A stretch of DNA of 64,000 bases, from positions 1 through 64,000 of the forward strand of contig JBBPZY010000293.1 in NCBI GenBank assembly GCA_038276315.1, in the 5' to 3' direction. Both the position numbers and the translations under genes were made by a program. Shown here piece by piece: positions 1-8,591 of this stretch (positions are counted from its first letter, which is position 1; every line of letters starts with the position of its first letter). A model generated the notes under the pieces. It saw nothing but the letters and a program-made list of their open reading frames with translations. It had not been told where the DNA came from and searched no databases. This DNA is from GCA-003244245 sp038276315. Lineage in GTDB: Bacteria; Actinomycetota; Actinomycetes; Mycobacteriales; Pseudonocardiaceae.

Positions 1-1
1 C

Positions 2-58
2 ATCGACCAGGCCATCGACCACCGCCTGGCCCACGCCCGGCTACGCACGCCAGCCTGA
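2..58 (+). CDS. C-terminal tail of an unidentified gene (partial)
   Basis: An open frame enters from the left edge and stops at TGA 56-58, giving 18 residues rich in Ala, Arg and His. It could be the end of an upstream gene, but the stretch is too short to name a family or to be certain it is coding. Confidence 0.2.
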   Translation: MDQAIDHRLAHARLRTPA

Positions 59-402
59 CTCCACACCCACCCTTCGAACGGATCCACACACACCGAAAAC
101 TCAGGACAAACGTCAGAACCTCGCAACCAAAGGATCGCTAGTGGATCCTGCCGACGGCCCAACGACCTGCCATGATCGCCGAAACTGAGCGATGGCCGTG
201 CGATCCCGCACGGTTACCGCTCACTTTTGATGATCTTTGGAAGGCAGCAACGCGATTAGGCAACAGCCTCTGCAATGTCGCTGCTGACACAGATCGCGAT
301 CACCGTGGCGTGGCCGGGGGCAGCGCCGTCAGCCCGGCGCCGTCAGCCCCAGCGCAGCCAGCCCCAGCGCAGCCAGCCCCAGCGCAGCCAGCCCCAGCGC
401 AC
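59..402. other. Intergenic stretch with no supported gene
   Basis: About 340 bases separate the possible upstream gene end from the stop of the hydrolase gene. I see no convincing coding sequence. An open frame from 172 to 432 exists, but its second half is only the translation of a 15-bp tandem repeat (Pro-Ala-Gln-Pro-Ala), so it is left uncalled. The notable content is that repeat at 344-403. Confidence 0.5.
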
Positions 403-403
403 T
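344..403. repeat. 15-bp tandem repeat, four copies
   Basis: The unit CAGCCCCAGCGCAGC occurs three times exactly (344-358, 359-373, 374-388) and a fourth time with its last bases changed (389-403). The unit is a multiple of three, so any frame through it stays open. It ends at the stop codon of the minus-strand hydrolase gene. Such arrays arise and change by replication slippage. Confidence 0.85.
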
Positions 404-1077
404 CAGCCCAGCTGCCGGAGCCGACGCTGTAACCACTCCGCCACGCAACGGTCCACTGCCGCGGGGTCAGCCTTGAGTGAGTGGTCACCCGGCAACAGCA
501 CGACCTCGCGTTGGGCGGCGGGTTGCGGGCGACCGAAGGGATCCCGCTCGCCCTGTATGACAAGCACCGGCACGTCCACCCCGTTCAGCTCGTCCATCCG
601 GCTGCGCTCCGGGCGCCCCGGTGGATGCACGGGAAAGGCCAGACACAACACCGCCGCCGCACCCCCTGCTGCCGCGGTGCGGCACGCCACTCTGGCTCCC
701 GAAGAACGGCCCCCGAAGACCAGCGGCAGCCCGGCGAACGCTGCGCCCGATAGATGGTTCGCGACGGCCAGCCATGCCTCGTCGAGCTGCCTGGCCGGTG
801 CCGGGGCGCGCCGCCCCGCGACCCGGTAAGGCTGCGTGACCAGCGCCACGTGCATCCCAGCCGTGGTCGCCGCCGTGGTGGCGGCCATCAGGTCGGGCGC
901 GCCGGTGGAGCCGCCCGCACCATGCCCGATCAGCAACGCCGCGCCGGACCCGAACTCGCCGGATTCGGACCCGCCGGATTTAACCTGCAGTGCCGCGCCG
1001 GCTCGCGGGCAGTGCAGTTCGACGAGCGCCGGACCGGATGGCATCGGGATGGCCAGCCCAGTCACCGCCGCAGTCAC
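403..1077 (-). CDS. Alpha/beta hydrolase (dienelactone hydrolase/KANL3-Tex30 type)
   Basis: A 224-residue protein with the marks of the alpha/beta hydrolase fold: an oxyanion-region GHGAGG at residues 51-56, a nucleophile elbow GRSSG with Ser125, a candidate acid Asp179 in GERDPFG, and a candidate base His199 in GDHSLK. No signal peptide or membrane segment is visible, so it is likely a cytoplasmic hydrolase; the substrate cannot be read from the sequence. I chose the GTG at 1077 because it overlaps the stop of the SRAP gene as GTGA, which implies translational coupling. Longer starts would overlap that gene by about 50 bases. The 15-bp repeat array lies immediately beyond its stop. Confidence 0.75.
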   Translation of the reverse strand: MTAAVTGLAIPMPSGPALVELHCPRAGAALQVKSGGSESGEFGSGAALLIGHGAGGSTGAPDLMAATTAATTAGMHVALVTQPYRVAGRRAPAPARQLDEAWLAVANHLSGAAFAGLPLVFGGRSSGARVACRTAAAGGAAAVLCLAFPVHPPGRPERSRMDELNGVDVPVLVIQGERDPFGRPQPAAQREVVLLPGDHSLKADPAAVDRCVAEWLQRRLRQLG

Positions 1078-1847
1078 CGCACCTGGTCCAGATCCAGCAG
1101 CGCGGGCTGCTCCGGCGCGGCCCATTCAACTAGCGCGACCCGTTCAATTAGCACGGGGCCGTCATGCCGGACATCGTTCACCGCCGTGGAGACCGGCCGC
1201 AGCTCAAGCCCGCGGGCCAGCGGCGCGGGCGGCGGTGCGAGCAGCTGGCCGGGATCGCCGGAATCCGGATCAAGCCAGGCCTGCCACGCCGCATCGGGCA
1301 GGATCAGCGGCATCCGGTCGTGAATCTCGGCGAGCGGACCCACCGCGTCGGTGGTCAGCACGGCGCAGGTCACCAACACGGACCCTGCGCCGTCCGGGCG
1401 CCGCCACGTCGACCACAACCCGGCCAAGGCGAGCCCAGCACCGTCTGACCGGGTGATGAAAAACGGCTGCTTATGGCCGCCTGCCCGCTGCCACTCGTAC
1501 CATCCGTCGGCGGGTAGCAGGCAGCGCCGCCTGGCCACCGCATCGCGGAACGCCGGCTTGCCGGCTGCGGTCTCGGCCCGCGCATTGATCAGGCGGGACC
1601 CGACCGCCGGGTCCTTGGCCCAATGCGGCACCAGCCCCCAGCGCATCACCCGGACGCTGCGCACGGTGCGATCCGGATTGGGAGCTCCCTGCAGATCGCG
1701 TGGATGCCGGGTCACCACCGACAACACCGGTGTGGTGGGCGCGACATTGTAGTGAGGCCCTGGCGCCGCGCCATCGGTTGCATCTACAGCGTCGAACTCG
1801 ACGGCCAGCGTCGCGGGATCCCTGGACGAGGCGTACCTACCGCACAT
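1074..1847 (-). CDS. yedK: SOS response-associated peptidase family protein (SRAP, YedK/HMCES)
   Basis: A 257-residue protein starting Met-Cys-Gly-Arg-Tyr. Family members lose Met1 and use Cys2 to form a covalent thiazolidine link to abasic sites in single-stranded DNA, protecting stalled forks. The conserved residues are present: Cys2, Asn34 in HYNVAPT, Glu118 in DGWYEW and His176 in IHDRMPLIL. The start is fixed by the requirement for Cys at position 2; the open frame continues upstream but that part lacks family character. It is divergent from aroA with only 52 bases between starts, so their promoters must lie close together or overlap, and its stop overlaps the hydrolase start by 4 bases. 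The arrangement next to aroA matches M. tuberculosis Rv3226c-Rv3227. Confidence 0.93.
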   Translation of the reverse strand: MCGRYASSRDPATLAVEFDAVDATDGAAPGPHYNVAPTTPVLSVVTRHPRDLQGAPNPDRTVRSVRVMRWGLVPHWAKDPAVGSRLINARAETAAGKPAFRDAVARRRCLLPADGWYEWQRAGGHKQPFFITRSDGAGLALAGLWSTWRRPDGAGSVLVTCAVLTTDAVGPLAEIHDRMPLILPDAAWQAWLDPDSGDPGQLLAPPPAPLARGLELRPVSTAVNDVRHDGPVLIERVALVEWAAPEQPALLDLDQVR

Positions 1848-1899
1848 GGAGTCATCGTGGCACGACCACCACACAAGCCGGGTACGCAATGATGACACC

Positions 1900-3189
1900 A
1901 TGACGACCGCCACCCTGCCGTGGGCCGCGCCGCTGGCGCGCGGACCGGTGCGAGCCACCGTCACCGTGCCTGGATCGAAGTCGATCACCAACCGGGCGCT
2001 GCTGCTGGCCGCGCTGGCCGGCACCGGCGGCACCATCCGGGGGGCGCTACGCAGCCGGGACACCGATCTCATGGTCGGCGCGCTGCGCGCCATAGGAGTG
2101 CCGGTGACCTGCCACGGCGACGAGCTTGTCGTGCCGGTCCACAGCGGGCTGCGCGGCGGAGCCACCGTGGACTGCGGGCTGGCCGGCACCGTGATGCGCT
2201 TCGTACCGCCGCTCGCCGCGCTGGCCCAGGGCCCAGTTCGCTTCGACGGCGACGAGCAGGCCCGGCGGCGACCGATGAGCGCGGTGCTGGGCGCTTTGCG
2301 CACGCTGGGGTGCCGGATCGACGGGGACGCAATGCCGTTCGTGCTGCACGGGGTGCCTGGGCGACCCGGCGGCGAGGTGCGGATCGACGCGTCAGGTTCC
2401 TCGCAGTTCGTCTCTGGATTGCTGCTCTCCGCCGCCGGGTACCAGGGGGGCGTCACGGTCCGTCACGACGGCCCACCCGTCCCGTCCGGACCGCATATCG
2501 AGATGACCGTGCAGATGCTCGCCGACCGGGGAGTCGAGGTGGACACCGACGGCGCGACGTGGTGGGCGGTGCACTCGGGCCCGATCGCGGGCGGCGACCA
2601 TGACGTCGAACCGGACCTGTCCAACGCGGCGGTGTTCCTGGCGGCGGCCGCGGTGACCGGTGGGCAGGTCACCGTACCGGGCTGGCCCGGGCGCACCACC
2701 CAGGCCGGTGACGCGATCCGCCCGTTGCTGGCCGAGATGAGCTGCGAGGTGAACTTCCACGAGCGCGGGCTTACCGTCTCGGGTCCCGATCAGCTCACGG
2801 GCGTGGACGCCGACCTGCACGACATCGGAGAGCTCACCCCCACGGTAGCGGCGCTGGCGGCACTGGCCAGCGGGCCTTCGCGGCTGCGCGGGATCGCCCA
2901 CCTGCGCGGGCATGAGACCGACCGGCTGGCCGCGCTGGCCACCGAGCTCGCGGCCCTGGGCGGCGACGTGCGGGAGACGCCCGACGGACTGGAGATCCAC
3001 CCGCGGCCGTTGCGCGGGGACCTCGGCCGGCCCTGGGGCGCTTACGCCGATCACCGGATGGCCACCGCGGGCGCGATCCTGGGCTTGGTGGTGCCGGGGA
3101 TCGCTGTCGATGACATTGCCGCGACGACCAAGACGCTGCCGGAGTTCCCGGCCAGCTGGTCGGCGATGCTGGCCGGTGGTGCCGGCTGA
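1900..3189 (+). CDS. aroA: 3-phosphoshikimate 1-carboxyvinyltransferase (EPSP synthase)
   Basis: A 429-residue enzyme that joins phosphoenolpyruvate to shikimate-3-phosphate in the sixth step of the chorismate pathway. Visible family motifs are GSKSITNR near residues 25-32 (the Lys that contacts the substrates), the GLAGTVMRF loop at 93-101, a DGDEQARRRPM segment near 120, and DHR at 384-386 with the following Gly-rich turn. Length is normal for the family. The ATG at 1900 gives the usual N terminus; an upstream in-frame ATG at 1846 would overlap the divergent yedK start. The stop overlaps the likely CTG start of rsgA, suggesting coupled translation. Confidence 0.96.
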   Translation: MTTATLPWAAPLARGPVRATVTVPGSKSITNRALLLAALAGTGGTIRGALRSRDTDLMVGALRAIGVPVTCHGDELVVPVHSGLRGGATVDCGLAGTVMRFVPPLAALAQGPVRFDGDEQARRRPMSAVLGALRTLGCRIDGDAMPFVLHGVPGRPGGEVRIDASGSSQFVSGLLLSAAGYQGGVTVRHDGPPVPSGPHIEMTVQMLADRGVEVDTDGATWWAVHSGPIAGGDHDVEPDLSNAAVFLAAAAVTGGQVTVPGWPGRTTQAGDAIRPLLAEMSCEVNFHERGLTVSGPDQLTGVDADLHDIGELTPTVAALAALASGPSRLRGIAHLRGHETDRLAALATELAALGGDVRETPDGLEIHPRPLRGDLGRPWGAYADHRMATAGAILGLVVPGIAVDDIAATTKTLPEFPASWSAMLAGGAG

Positions 3190-4190
3190 GCCGGCCCGGC
3201 AACCGCGGTGGTCACGGCCTCGACGAATCCGACATCCGGGTCCGGCCGGGGCGGCGCGGTTCCCTCCCCCGCACCAAGCGCCGCCCCGAACATGCCGGCG
3301 CGATAGGCGCGATGGTGGTGGCGGTGGACCGTGGCCGGTGGACCTGCGCACCCGACAGTGATCCGACCACTCGGGTGACGGCGATGCGGGCCCGCGAGCT
3401 CGGGCGCACCCCGGTAGTGGTGGGTGATCAGGTCGGGCTGGTCGGCGAGGTCAGCGGCGCACCGGACGGCCTGGCCCGGATCGTCCGGGTCGACGAGCGG
3501 TCCAGCGTGCTGCGCCGCACTGCCGATGACGGTGATGCCTACGAGCGCATCGTGGTGGCCAACGCCGAGCAGCTACTCATCGTCGCCTCGCTGGCCGACC
3601 CACCGCCGCGGACCGGGCTGATCGACCGCTGCCTGGTAGCTGGTTTCGCCGGCGGATTGGTACCAGTGCTCTGCCTGACCAAGCGTGACCTCGCCACGCC
3701 GGATGCGGTGCTGGAACGCTACGCCGCGCTGGACATCCCGGTACTGGTGACCGCCCCGGACACCGGGGTCGACGCGGTGCGAGCGCGGCTGGCGGGTCAG
3801 GTCTCGGTACTGGTCGGGCACTCCGGCGTGGGCAAGTCGACGCTGGTGAACCGGCTGGTGCCGGACGCCTTGCGGGCCACCGGGGCGGTGAGTGGGGTGG
3901 GCAAGGGGCGGCACACTTCCAGCTCCGCCGTGGCCCTTCCACTACCAGGCGGCGGGTGGGTGGTGGACCCCCCGGGGATCCGCTCCTTCGGCCTGGCGCA
4001 CGTGACCCCCGACGACGTCGTCCGCGCCTTCGCCGATCTGGCCACGGCGATCGAGAACTGCCCCCGAGGCTGCACCCACCTCGGTCCCCCCGCCGACCCG
4101 GAGTGCGCCCTGGACGAGCTGGACGGTGCCCCCCGCCGCCGAGCGATGTCCGTTCGGGCCCTGCTCGCCGCGCTCGCCGAGTCAGGGTGA
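3186..4190 (+). CDS. rsgA: Ribosome small subunit-dependent GTPase A
   Basis: A circularly permuted GTPase that acts late in 30S assembly. An OB-fold N-terminal part is followed by the G4 motif TKRD (165-168), the P-loop GHSGVGKST (211-219) and the G3 motif DPPG (261-264); a C-terminal zinc site is formed by Cys292, Cys296, His298 and Cys307. Family-like sequence (DESDIRVRPGRGG, then KRRP) is encoded upstream of the first ATG at 3312, so that ATG is not the true start. No ATG, GTG or TTG lies in frame upstream before the stop codon at 3111. The best candidate is CTG at 3186, which overlaps the aroA stop as CTGA. Function is certain; the start codon is inference. Confidence 0.88.
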   Translation: MSRPGNRGGHGLDESDIRVRPGRRGSLPRTKRRPEHAGAIGAMVVAVDRGRWTCAPDSDPTTRVTAMRARELGRTPVVVGDQVGLVGEVSGAPDGLARIVRVDERSSVLRRTADDGDAYERIVVANAEQLLIVASLADPPPRTGLIDRCLVAGFAGGLVPVLCLTKRDLATPDAVLERYAALDIPVLVTAPDTGVDAVRARLAGQVSVLVGHSGVGKSTLVNRLVPDALRATGAVSGVGKGRHTSSSAVALPLPGGGWVVDPPGIRSFGLAHVTPDDVVRAFADLATAIENCPRGCTHLGPPADPECALDELDGAPRRRAMSVRALLAALAESG

Positions 4191-4201
4191 TCCGGTCCGA
4201 G

Positions 4202-4223
4202 GTAGGGCGCAAAGGGGCCCTAC
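4202..4223 (+). terminator. Hairpin just after rsgA
   Basis: GTAGGGC (4202-4208) and GCCCTAC (4217-4223) form a perfect 7-bp stem with an 8-base loop, 11 bases after the rsgA stop. There is no T tract, which is common for actinobacterial terminators. Confidence 0.4.
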
Positions 4224-4414
4224 GAAGGGAGGCCCGAGGAGTAGGCCTACGTCGAGCTTCCGCTGTCCCTGGCGCATGCTTAAGCTCTCGCACAGACCGT
4301 GTCGCCGTCCATACCATGGCCAGAGGGGCAATAGCAACCTGTGACCGGCAACTACCTGCGCGAGCATCCTTTAGACCGGGCCCTTCGCCAGTTGGGCCCT
4401 AAGTCGAGTTCTGA

Positions 4415-4971
4415 GCAGCGGCTCGAGTTCGTCTGGCGGGCTACGAGGAAGACACAGGCAGACACATCGGCCGACCACCCGCTGAGGCGGACCGTCATGA
4501 CGTCCTGCGGTGGCTGCGCGTTCCCGACGAGACCTACGACAGGCCAATGCTGTGGGCGAAGTGGCCGCTTTTGACGCCGCTATCCGCGAGGCGGTCAACG
4601 AGGCTCTGCGCAAGCATGGCTCGGTCACGGAGCCTTGGGGAAATAGCCTGGTCTGCCTGTCTATTGCGGCCGTCGTGCCTCGTATGAGCCAACACAAGGA
4701 CGCCGACAACCTGGTTAAGGGTCTCCTCGACGCGATGCAGGGCTATCTGTATCCCGACGACGAGCTGGTGCAGTGCCTGACGGTGCGCCGTCTCGAGTAC
4801 GCCGGTGCCCAGGGGCACTACCTCGTGAATGCCATGCCAGTCGCGGCCTGGACACATGACGTGGTGGTCGACGACGCCGCGCGACCTTCACTCCTGAGCG
4901 GCCATGTGAGCAGGACCGCCAGCGCAGCAGCAGGCAGCGCGAGTGATCGTCCCTCTGCCGACGGGACGTGA
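4415..4971 (+). pseudogene. RusA-like Holliday junction resolvase remnant
   Basis: From GTG 4510 an open frame of 153 codons contains the RusA-family metal-site pattern: Asp64-x-Asp66-Asn-Leu-x-x-Lys70, then Asp83-Asp84 in a YPDDEL turn. RusA-type enzymes cut Holliday junctions and are typical of prophages and integrative elements. A second, overlapping frame from about 4415 to 4560 also looks protein-like (for example RHDVLRWLRVPDETYDRP), whereas the start of the 4510 frame is less convincing. The simplest reading is one gene whose 5' part has shifted frame near 4545-4570. No phage structural genes are nearby. The family assignment rests mainly on the Asp/Lys pattern. Confidence 0.5.
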
Positions 4972-5148
4972 TGAGTTGGCCTCGGAGAGCCCCCTCCCCC
5001 ACCGCATGAGTACCGGGCATACGCAAAGGGTTGTGCGGTCCAGTCTCGCTGAGCGCTCGGCAGTGAATGGGACTTCCTGGACACTAGTCGATCAGGTCTG
5101 GCTACGCCTGGAGGACACTCGGGCCGATTACGCCGCCCGCTTCCCTCG

Positions 5149-5577
5149 CTACGGACCGAGGTCAATCGGCCGGAACGTCGTTCGGGTGGCGACGTAAATG
5201 AAAGGGCCGGATTCGTCCAGAGACGCTTGGATGGCCCGCCACTGGCACATGAACACCTCGAGCTGGTCGAACGTGCCTCGGGCGTCGCGGCTGCCGAGGG
5301 CGACCATGCGAGCGCCATTGTCCCGCACCGCTGCGATCTCGGCCGTGTGCTCCTGGATCTTGGCGTCGCGCGTGATGATGAGCCAGCCGAGAGCCGTGAC
5401 CTGAGGAATCCAGACCGGATCCTTGACCGCGGTGCTAGTGATCGGACACGGCTGGCGCTGCTGCTTGAGCACCACTCCCCCACGATCGCCGGGATAGGTC
5501 GCATCGGGCCGTAGCCCTGCGATCTGGTGAGCTAGGCCGAGCACGTCGGCATCGAAGTAGAGGTGGACGGCGGCAAT
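5149..5577 (-). CDS. PIN-like toxin, VapC45 type; start uncertain
   Basis: The protein reads as a PIN-like domain: an N-terminal YFDADVLGLA segment carrying the first acidic residues, then VKDPVWIP and LIITRDAKI with further conserved Asp. PIN toxins are Mg-dependent RNases whose acidic cluster cuts RNA. It lies directly downstream of a DUF433 antitoxin remnant on the same strand, the usual antitoxin-toxin order for VapBC45-like pairs. The start is a problem. A GTG at 5544 would begin inside the YFDAD motif and lose catalytic residues, while the frame upstream offers only ATT (5577) and CTG (5622). I give ATT 5577 as a placeholder; the toxin may be poorly translated or depend on coupling. Confidence 0.6.
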   Translation of the reverse strand: MAAVHLYFDADVLGLAHQIAGLRPDATYPGDRGGVVLKQQRQPCPITSTAVKDPVWIPQVTALGWLIITRDAKIQEHTAEIAAVRDNGARMVALGSRDARGTFDQLEVFMCQWRAIQASLDESGPFIYVATRTTFRPIDLGP

Positions 5578-5618
5578 TTGTAACGCCGCCCGGGAACGGT
5601 TGGCTTGACCGGCACGGC

Positions 5619-6281
5619 TCAGGCGGCCGCTCGAAGCGAGGTCTCGAACGCGAGCGCCCAGCGGACTTGATCTACGGTCAGGCCGAAGTCGTCGGCAATG
5701 TCGTCGTGGTCTTCGCCAGCGTCGTCGTGCTCCCAGATGGCGCTCGTACTGATGCCGCCGACCGCCGGCCGTGGCGGAGGTCCGGGTCTATGCGAACTGG
5801 CGACGCCTCATCGTCATGAGGGCGCCACTCAGCGGCAAGGTCGCCTTCCCAGCTGACTCGCTGCAGGAAAGCATCCGACGGAGGCAGCAGGAGAAGCTGA
5901 CCTTGGACAGGCGCAACGAGCTAGAAGTCAGGGTCGAGGCCGGCCTGCTCCTGGGCTTCTAGGACGAGCTGACGCCCCGCGATGTACGGCCGACGATCGG
6001 CCAGCGGGTAGGGGATCTCGTAGCGGGCCCGAAGGATGTCGATGAACGCGCGGAGCTCGCCCATCGGGATGCCGCCGCGCCGGTAGCTGCGCAGCAGCCC
6101 CACCTCGATGAACTCGGCCCAGGATGACCGGAGCCCGCCCGCTGCGTGGCTCAGGCCGGATCACCGGCTGGTAGGACTTGCCGCGCCGCTCGCCGCCTTG
6201 GAGCCAGTAGTTGAGCGTGTTTTGAGGCACGCGAAGCAGTCGGGCCGCCTCGGCCTCGGAGTACATCTCTCGATCAAGCAC
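5619..6281 (-). pseudogene. DUF433/HTH antitoxin (VapB45-like), disrupted
   Basis: Read in three pieces, this encodes a complete antitoxin. An N-terminal helix-turn-helix (SEAEAARLLRVPQNTLNYWL) comes first, then a middle part (WAEFIEVGLLRSYRRGGIP and on to GLDPDF), then a DUF433 C-terminal module (AVGGISTSAIWEHDDAGED, ending FETSLRAAA). The pieces lie in different frames: a shift near 6140 separates HTH from middle, a TAG follows GLDPDF at 5921-5923, and a loss of about four bases near 5765 breaks the run into DUF433. It therefore looks inactivated, unless these are sequencing errors. DUF433 proteins normally neutralise and autoregulate a partner PIN toxin, which is encoded just downstream. 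Confidence 0.7.
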
Positions 6282-6355
6282 GCTCACGGGCACAGGAGTC
6301 AGTTTGTCACCCGGGCAGGAGGTCAGGAACGAAGCGCGCCGGGCAGGCTCGGCCG

Positions 6356-7996
6356 TCACACGGAGGGCGCTGACATGTGGGGATAGGTGTGATCGGTCGG
6401 CGGGTCGAAAGTCTCCTTGATTGTTCGAGGGCTGGTCCAGCGCAGCAGGTTGATCAGTGAGCCGGCCTTGTCGTTGGTGCCCGATGCGCGGGAGCCGCCG
6501 AAGGGCTGACGGCCGACCACCGCCCCAGTGGGCTTGTCGTTGATGTAGAAGTTGCCTGCCGCGAAGCGCAGCGCCCCCTGGGCCTGCACGACCGCGGCCC
6601 GGTCGGTGGCGAACACCGCGCCGGTCAGGGCGTACGGGCTGGTGGAGTCGACCACGTCGAGGATCGCCCGGTAGTCGTCGTCGGGATAGACGTGGACGGC
6701 GAGGATGGGTCCGAAGTACTCCGTGGCGAACACCTCGTGGGTGGGGTCAGCGCCGAGCAGCACCGTGGGCTGCACGAACCAGCCCCGCGAGTCGTCGCAA
6801 CCGCCGCCGGCGAGCACCTCGATGGACGGATCGGTAGCGATCCGAGCCAGAAGATCACGATGCTTGGCGAAGGCCCGCGCGTCGATCACCGCGCCGCCGA
6901 AGTTCGACAGGTCAGCGACGTCGCCATACGCGATGGTCCGGGTGGTGTCGGCAAGCTGCTCGCGCAGACCGCCGTCCCACAGCGACCGGGCGAGGTACGC
7001 GCGGGAGACCGCGGAGCACTTCTGACCCTGGTACTCGAACGCGCCGCGCACCAGCGCGGTCGTCACCGCGGCGGGATCGGCCGAGGGATGGGCGACCACG
7101 AAGTCCTTGCCGCCGGTCTCTCCCACGATGCGCGGATAGCCGCGGTAGCTGTCCAGGTGATCAGCGATGGTGCGCCACAGCTTCCGCAACGTCGTGGTGG
7201 ACCCGGTGAAGTGCAGCCCGGCGAAGTCCGGATCGGCCAGCGCGACCTCACTGACCGCTGTGCCGTCACCGGTGACCAGGTTGATCACTCCGGGTGGCAG
7301 CCCGGCAGCCTCCAGCAACCGCATGGTGTGGTGGGCGGCGAGCTGCTGGGTCGGCGTCGGTTTCCACACCACCGTGTTGCCCATCAACGCGGGCGCGGTG
7401 GGCAGGTTCCCGGCGATCGCGGTGAAGTTGAATGGAGTGATCGCGGTGACGAACCCCTCCAGCGACCGGTACTCCAGGCGATTCCACTCGCCAGGTGCGG
7501 AGTTCGGCTGCTCGGCAAGCATCCGGCGGGCATAGTGCGCGTTGAAGCGCCAGAAGTCGATCAGCTCGCAGGCCGCGTCGATCTCGGCTTGCTGCACCGA
7601 CTTCGACTGCCCGAGCATGGTGGCGGCGTTGAGCGTGTCGCGCCACGGACCGGCAGCGAGGTCCGCGGCACGCAACAGGATCGCGGCGCGCTCGTCGAAG
7701 GGCAGCTCGCGCCAGGCCGGGGCAGCCCGCATCGCGGCACGAACGGCGTCGGCGACGTCGGCGGCGCTGGCCTGCGCGCTGGTGCCCAGCACGTGGGCGT
7801 GCCGGTGCGGGGTGACCACGTCGAACGGCTCCCCGGCCGCCAGCCGCTGCACACCGCCGATGGTCATGGTCAGCTCGGTCCGCTGGTCGGCCAGGTCGGC
7901 CAGCGCCCGAGTCAGCGAATCGCGTTCCGGACTGCCCGGCGGGTAACTTCGGACGGGCTCGTTTTGTGGGATCGGAACCGACGTGATCGCGTCCAT
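6356..7996 (-). CDS. pruA: L-glutamate gamma-semialdehyde dehydrogenase (P5C dehydrogenase)
   Basis: A 546-residue NAD-dependent aldehyde dehydrogenase of the PruA/RocA type. It oxidises glutamate semialdehyde, formed from proline, to glutamate. Typical motifs are TPFNFTAIAGNL near 187-199, a nucleotide-binding FTGSTTT (263-269), the catalytic Glu293 in VGETGGKDF and the nucleophile Cys327 in GQKCSAVS. No proline dehydrogenase domain is fused, and no putA/prodh gene is adjacent. The ATG at 7996 gives the normal N terminus and leaves a 13-base gap to the DUF6912 gene upstream, so the two are probably co-transcribed. The opposite strand carries a long spurious open frame caused by GC bias. Confidence 0.95.
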   Translation of the reverse strand: MDAITSVPIPQNEPVRSYPPGSPERDSLTRALADLADQRTELTMTIGGVQRLAAGEPFDVVTPHRHAHVLGTSAQASAADVADAVRAAMRAAPAWRELPFDERAAILLRAADLAAGPWRDTLNAATMLGQSKSVQQAEIDAACELIDFWRFNAHYARRMLAEQPNSAPGEWNRLEYRSLEGFVTAITPFNFTAIAGNLPTAPALMGNTVVWKPTPTQQLAAHHTMRLLEAAGLPPGVINLVTGDGTAVSEVALADPDFAGLHFTGSTTTLRKLWRTIADHLDSYRGYPRIVGETGGKDFVVAHPSADPAAVTTALVRGAFEYQGQKCSAVSRAYLARSLWDGGLREQLADTTRTIAYGDVADLSNFGGAVIDARAFAKHRDLLARIATDPSIEVLAGGGCDDSRGWFVQPTVLLGADPTHEVFATEYFGPILAVHVYPDDDYRAILDVVDSTSPYALTGAVFATDRAAVVQAQGALRFAAGNFYINDKPTGAVVGRQPFGGSRASGTNDKAGSLINLLRWTSPRTIKETFDPPTDHTYPHMSAPSV

Positions 7997-8009
7997 CAAT
8001 GCGCCCAAC

Positions 8010-8513
8010 TCAGAGGAGTTCAAGTAAGAACGGGATCTCCTGGGTGGCGTACCAGGCCATGTCGTGGTCCTCGGCATCGCCGAGCGCGAACTCTGCATCC
8101 GGATCACCGAGATCGGCAGCGTCGATCACCGCCACCGCGGTACGCACCGCATCCTCCGCCTCGGCTACATCGACATGCACCGCGGCGACCGCGCGGGCCG
8201 GTACCGCACCGGTGACCGTGACGGCGGCATCGTCGAGATCGGGGCGCAACCGCACCCGCTCGACGTCAGCGGCCACCACGACCCGGCGCGCCAGCGCCGC
8301 CGAGTCGTCATCGAGCTCGGCGGCCAACAGCCGCAGCGAGGCCCGGGCTGCCTCGTTCATCGCCACGTATTCCAACTCTTCGGCATCGCCGGCGGCGTAG
8401 GACTCGCGAAGCATCGGGGTGAGCGCGAAGGCAGTGCCGGCGACCGGGATCAGCTCCCCGGAATCGACCAGCATCCGCAGCATCGCGAGCGTAGCGGGGA
8501 TATAGACCCTCAT
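8010..8513 (-). CDS. DUF6912-type conserved actinobacterial protein
   Basis: A 167-residue acidic protein starting MRVYIPATLAMLR. It is rich in Ala, Asp and Glu and has no signal peptide or membrane segment. I recognise the N-terminal RVYIP start and the AWYATQEIP ending as those of a small conserved actinobacterial family of unknown function (DUF6912). It is followed after 13 bases by pruA on the same strand and is divergent from the TrmH-type methyltransferase gene. No function should be inferred beyond likely cytoplasmic location and co-expression with pruA. Confidence 0.75.
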   Translation of the reverse strand: MRVYIPATLAMLRMLVDSGELIPVAGTAFALTPMLRESYAAGDAEELEYVAMNEAARASLRLLAAELDDDSAALARRVVVAADVERVRLRPDLDDAAVTVTGAVPARAVAAVHVDVAEAEDAVRTAVAVIDAADLGDPDAEFALGDAEDHDMAWYATQEIPFLLELL

Positions 8514-8591
8514 CGGCGAAACAGCGCCCCTCTCTGCGGGACATCCAGACTAGATCACCGCCCTCCGCAGACGTCGGCTTACCCTTGCCCT

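Noticed and set aside
172..432. Small ORF containing PAQPA repeats
   Set aside because: Half of it is the 15-bp tandem repeat; there is no ribosome binding site or similarity, and it overlaps the hydrolase end.
4943..5197. Plus-strand ORF of 84 codons after the RusA remnant
   Set aside because: It overlaps the toxin gene end, and nothing in it resembles a known domain.
6692..8215. Long plus-strand open frame (507 codons) opposite pruA and DUF6912
   Set aside because: It is the antisense of well-supported genes; its product is Gly/Arg/Gln-rich without domains, as expected from GC bias.
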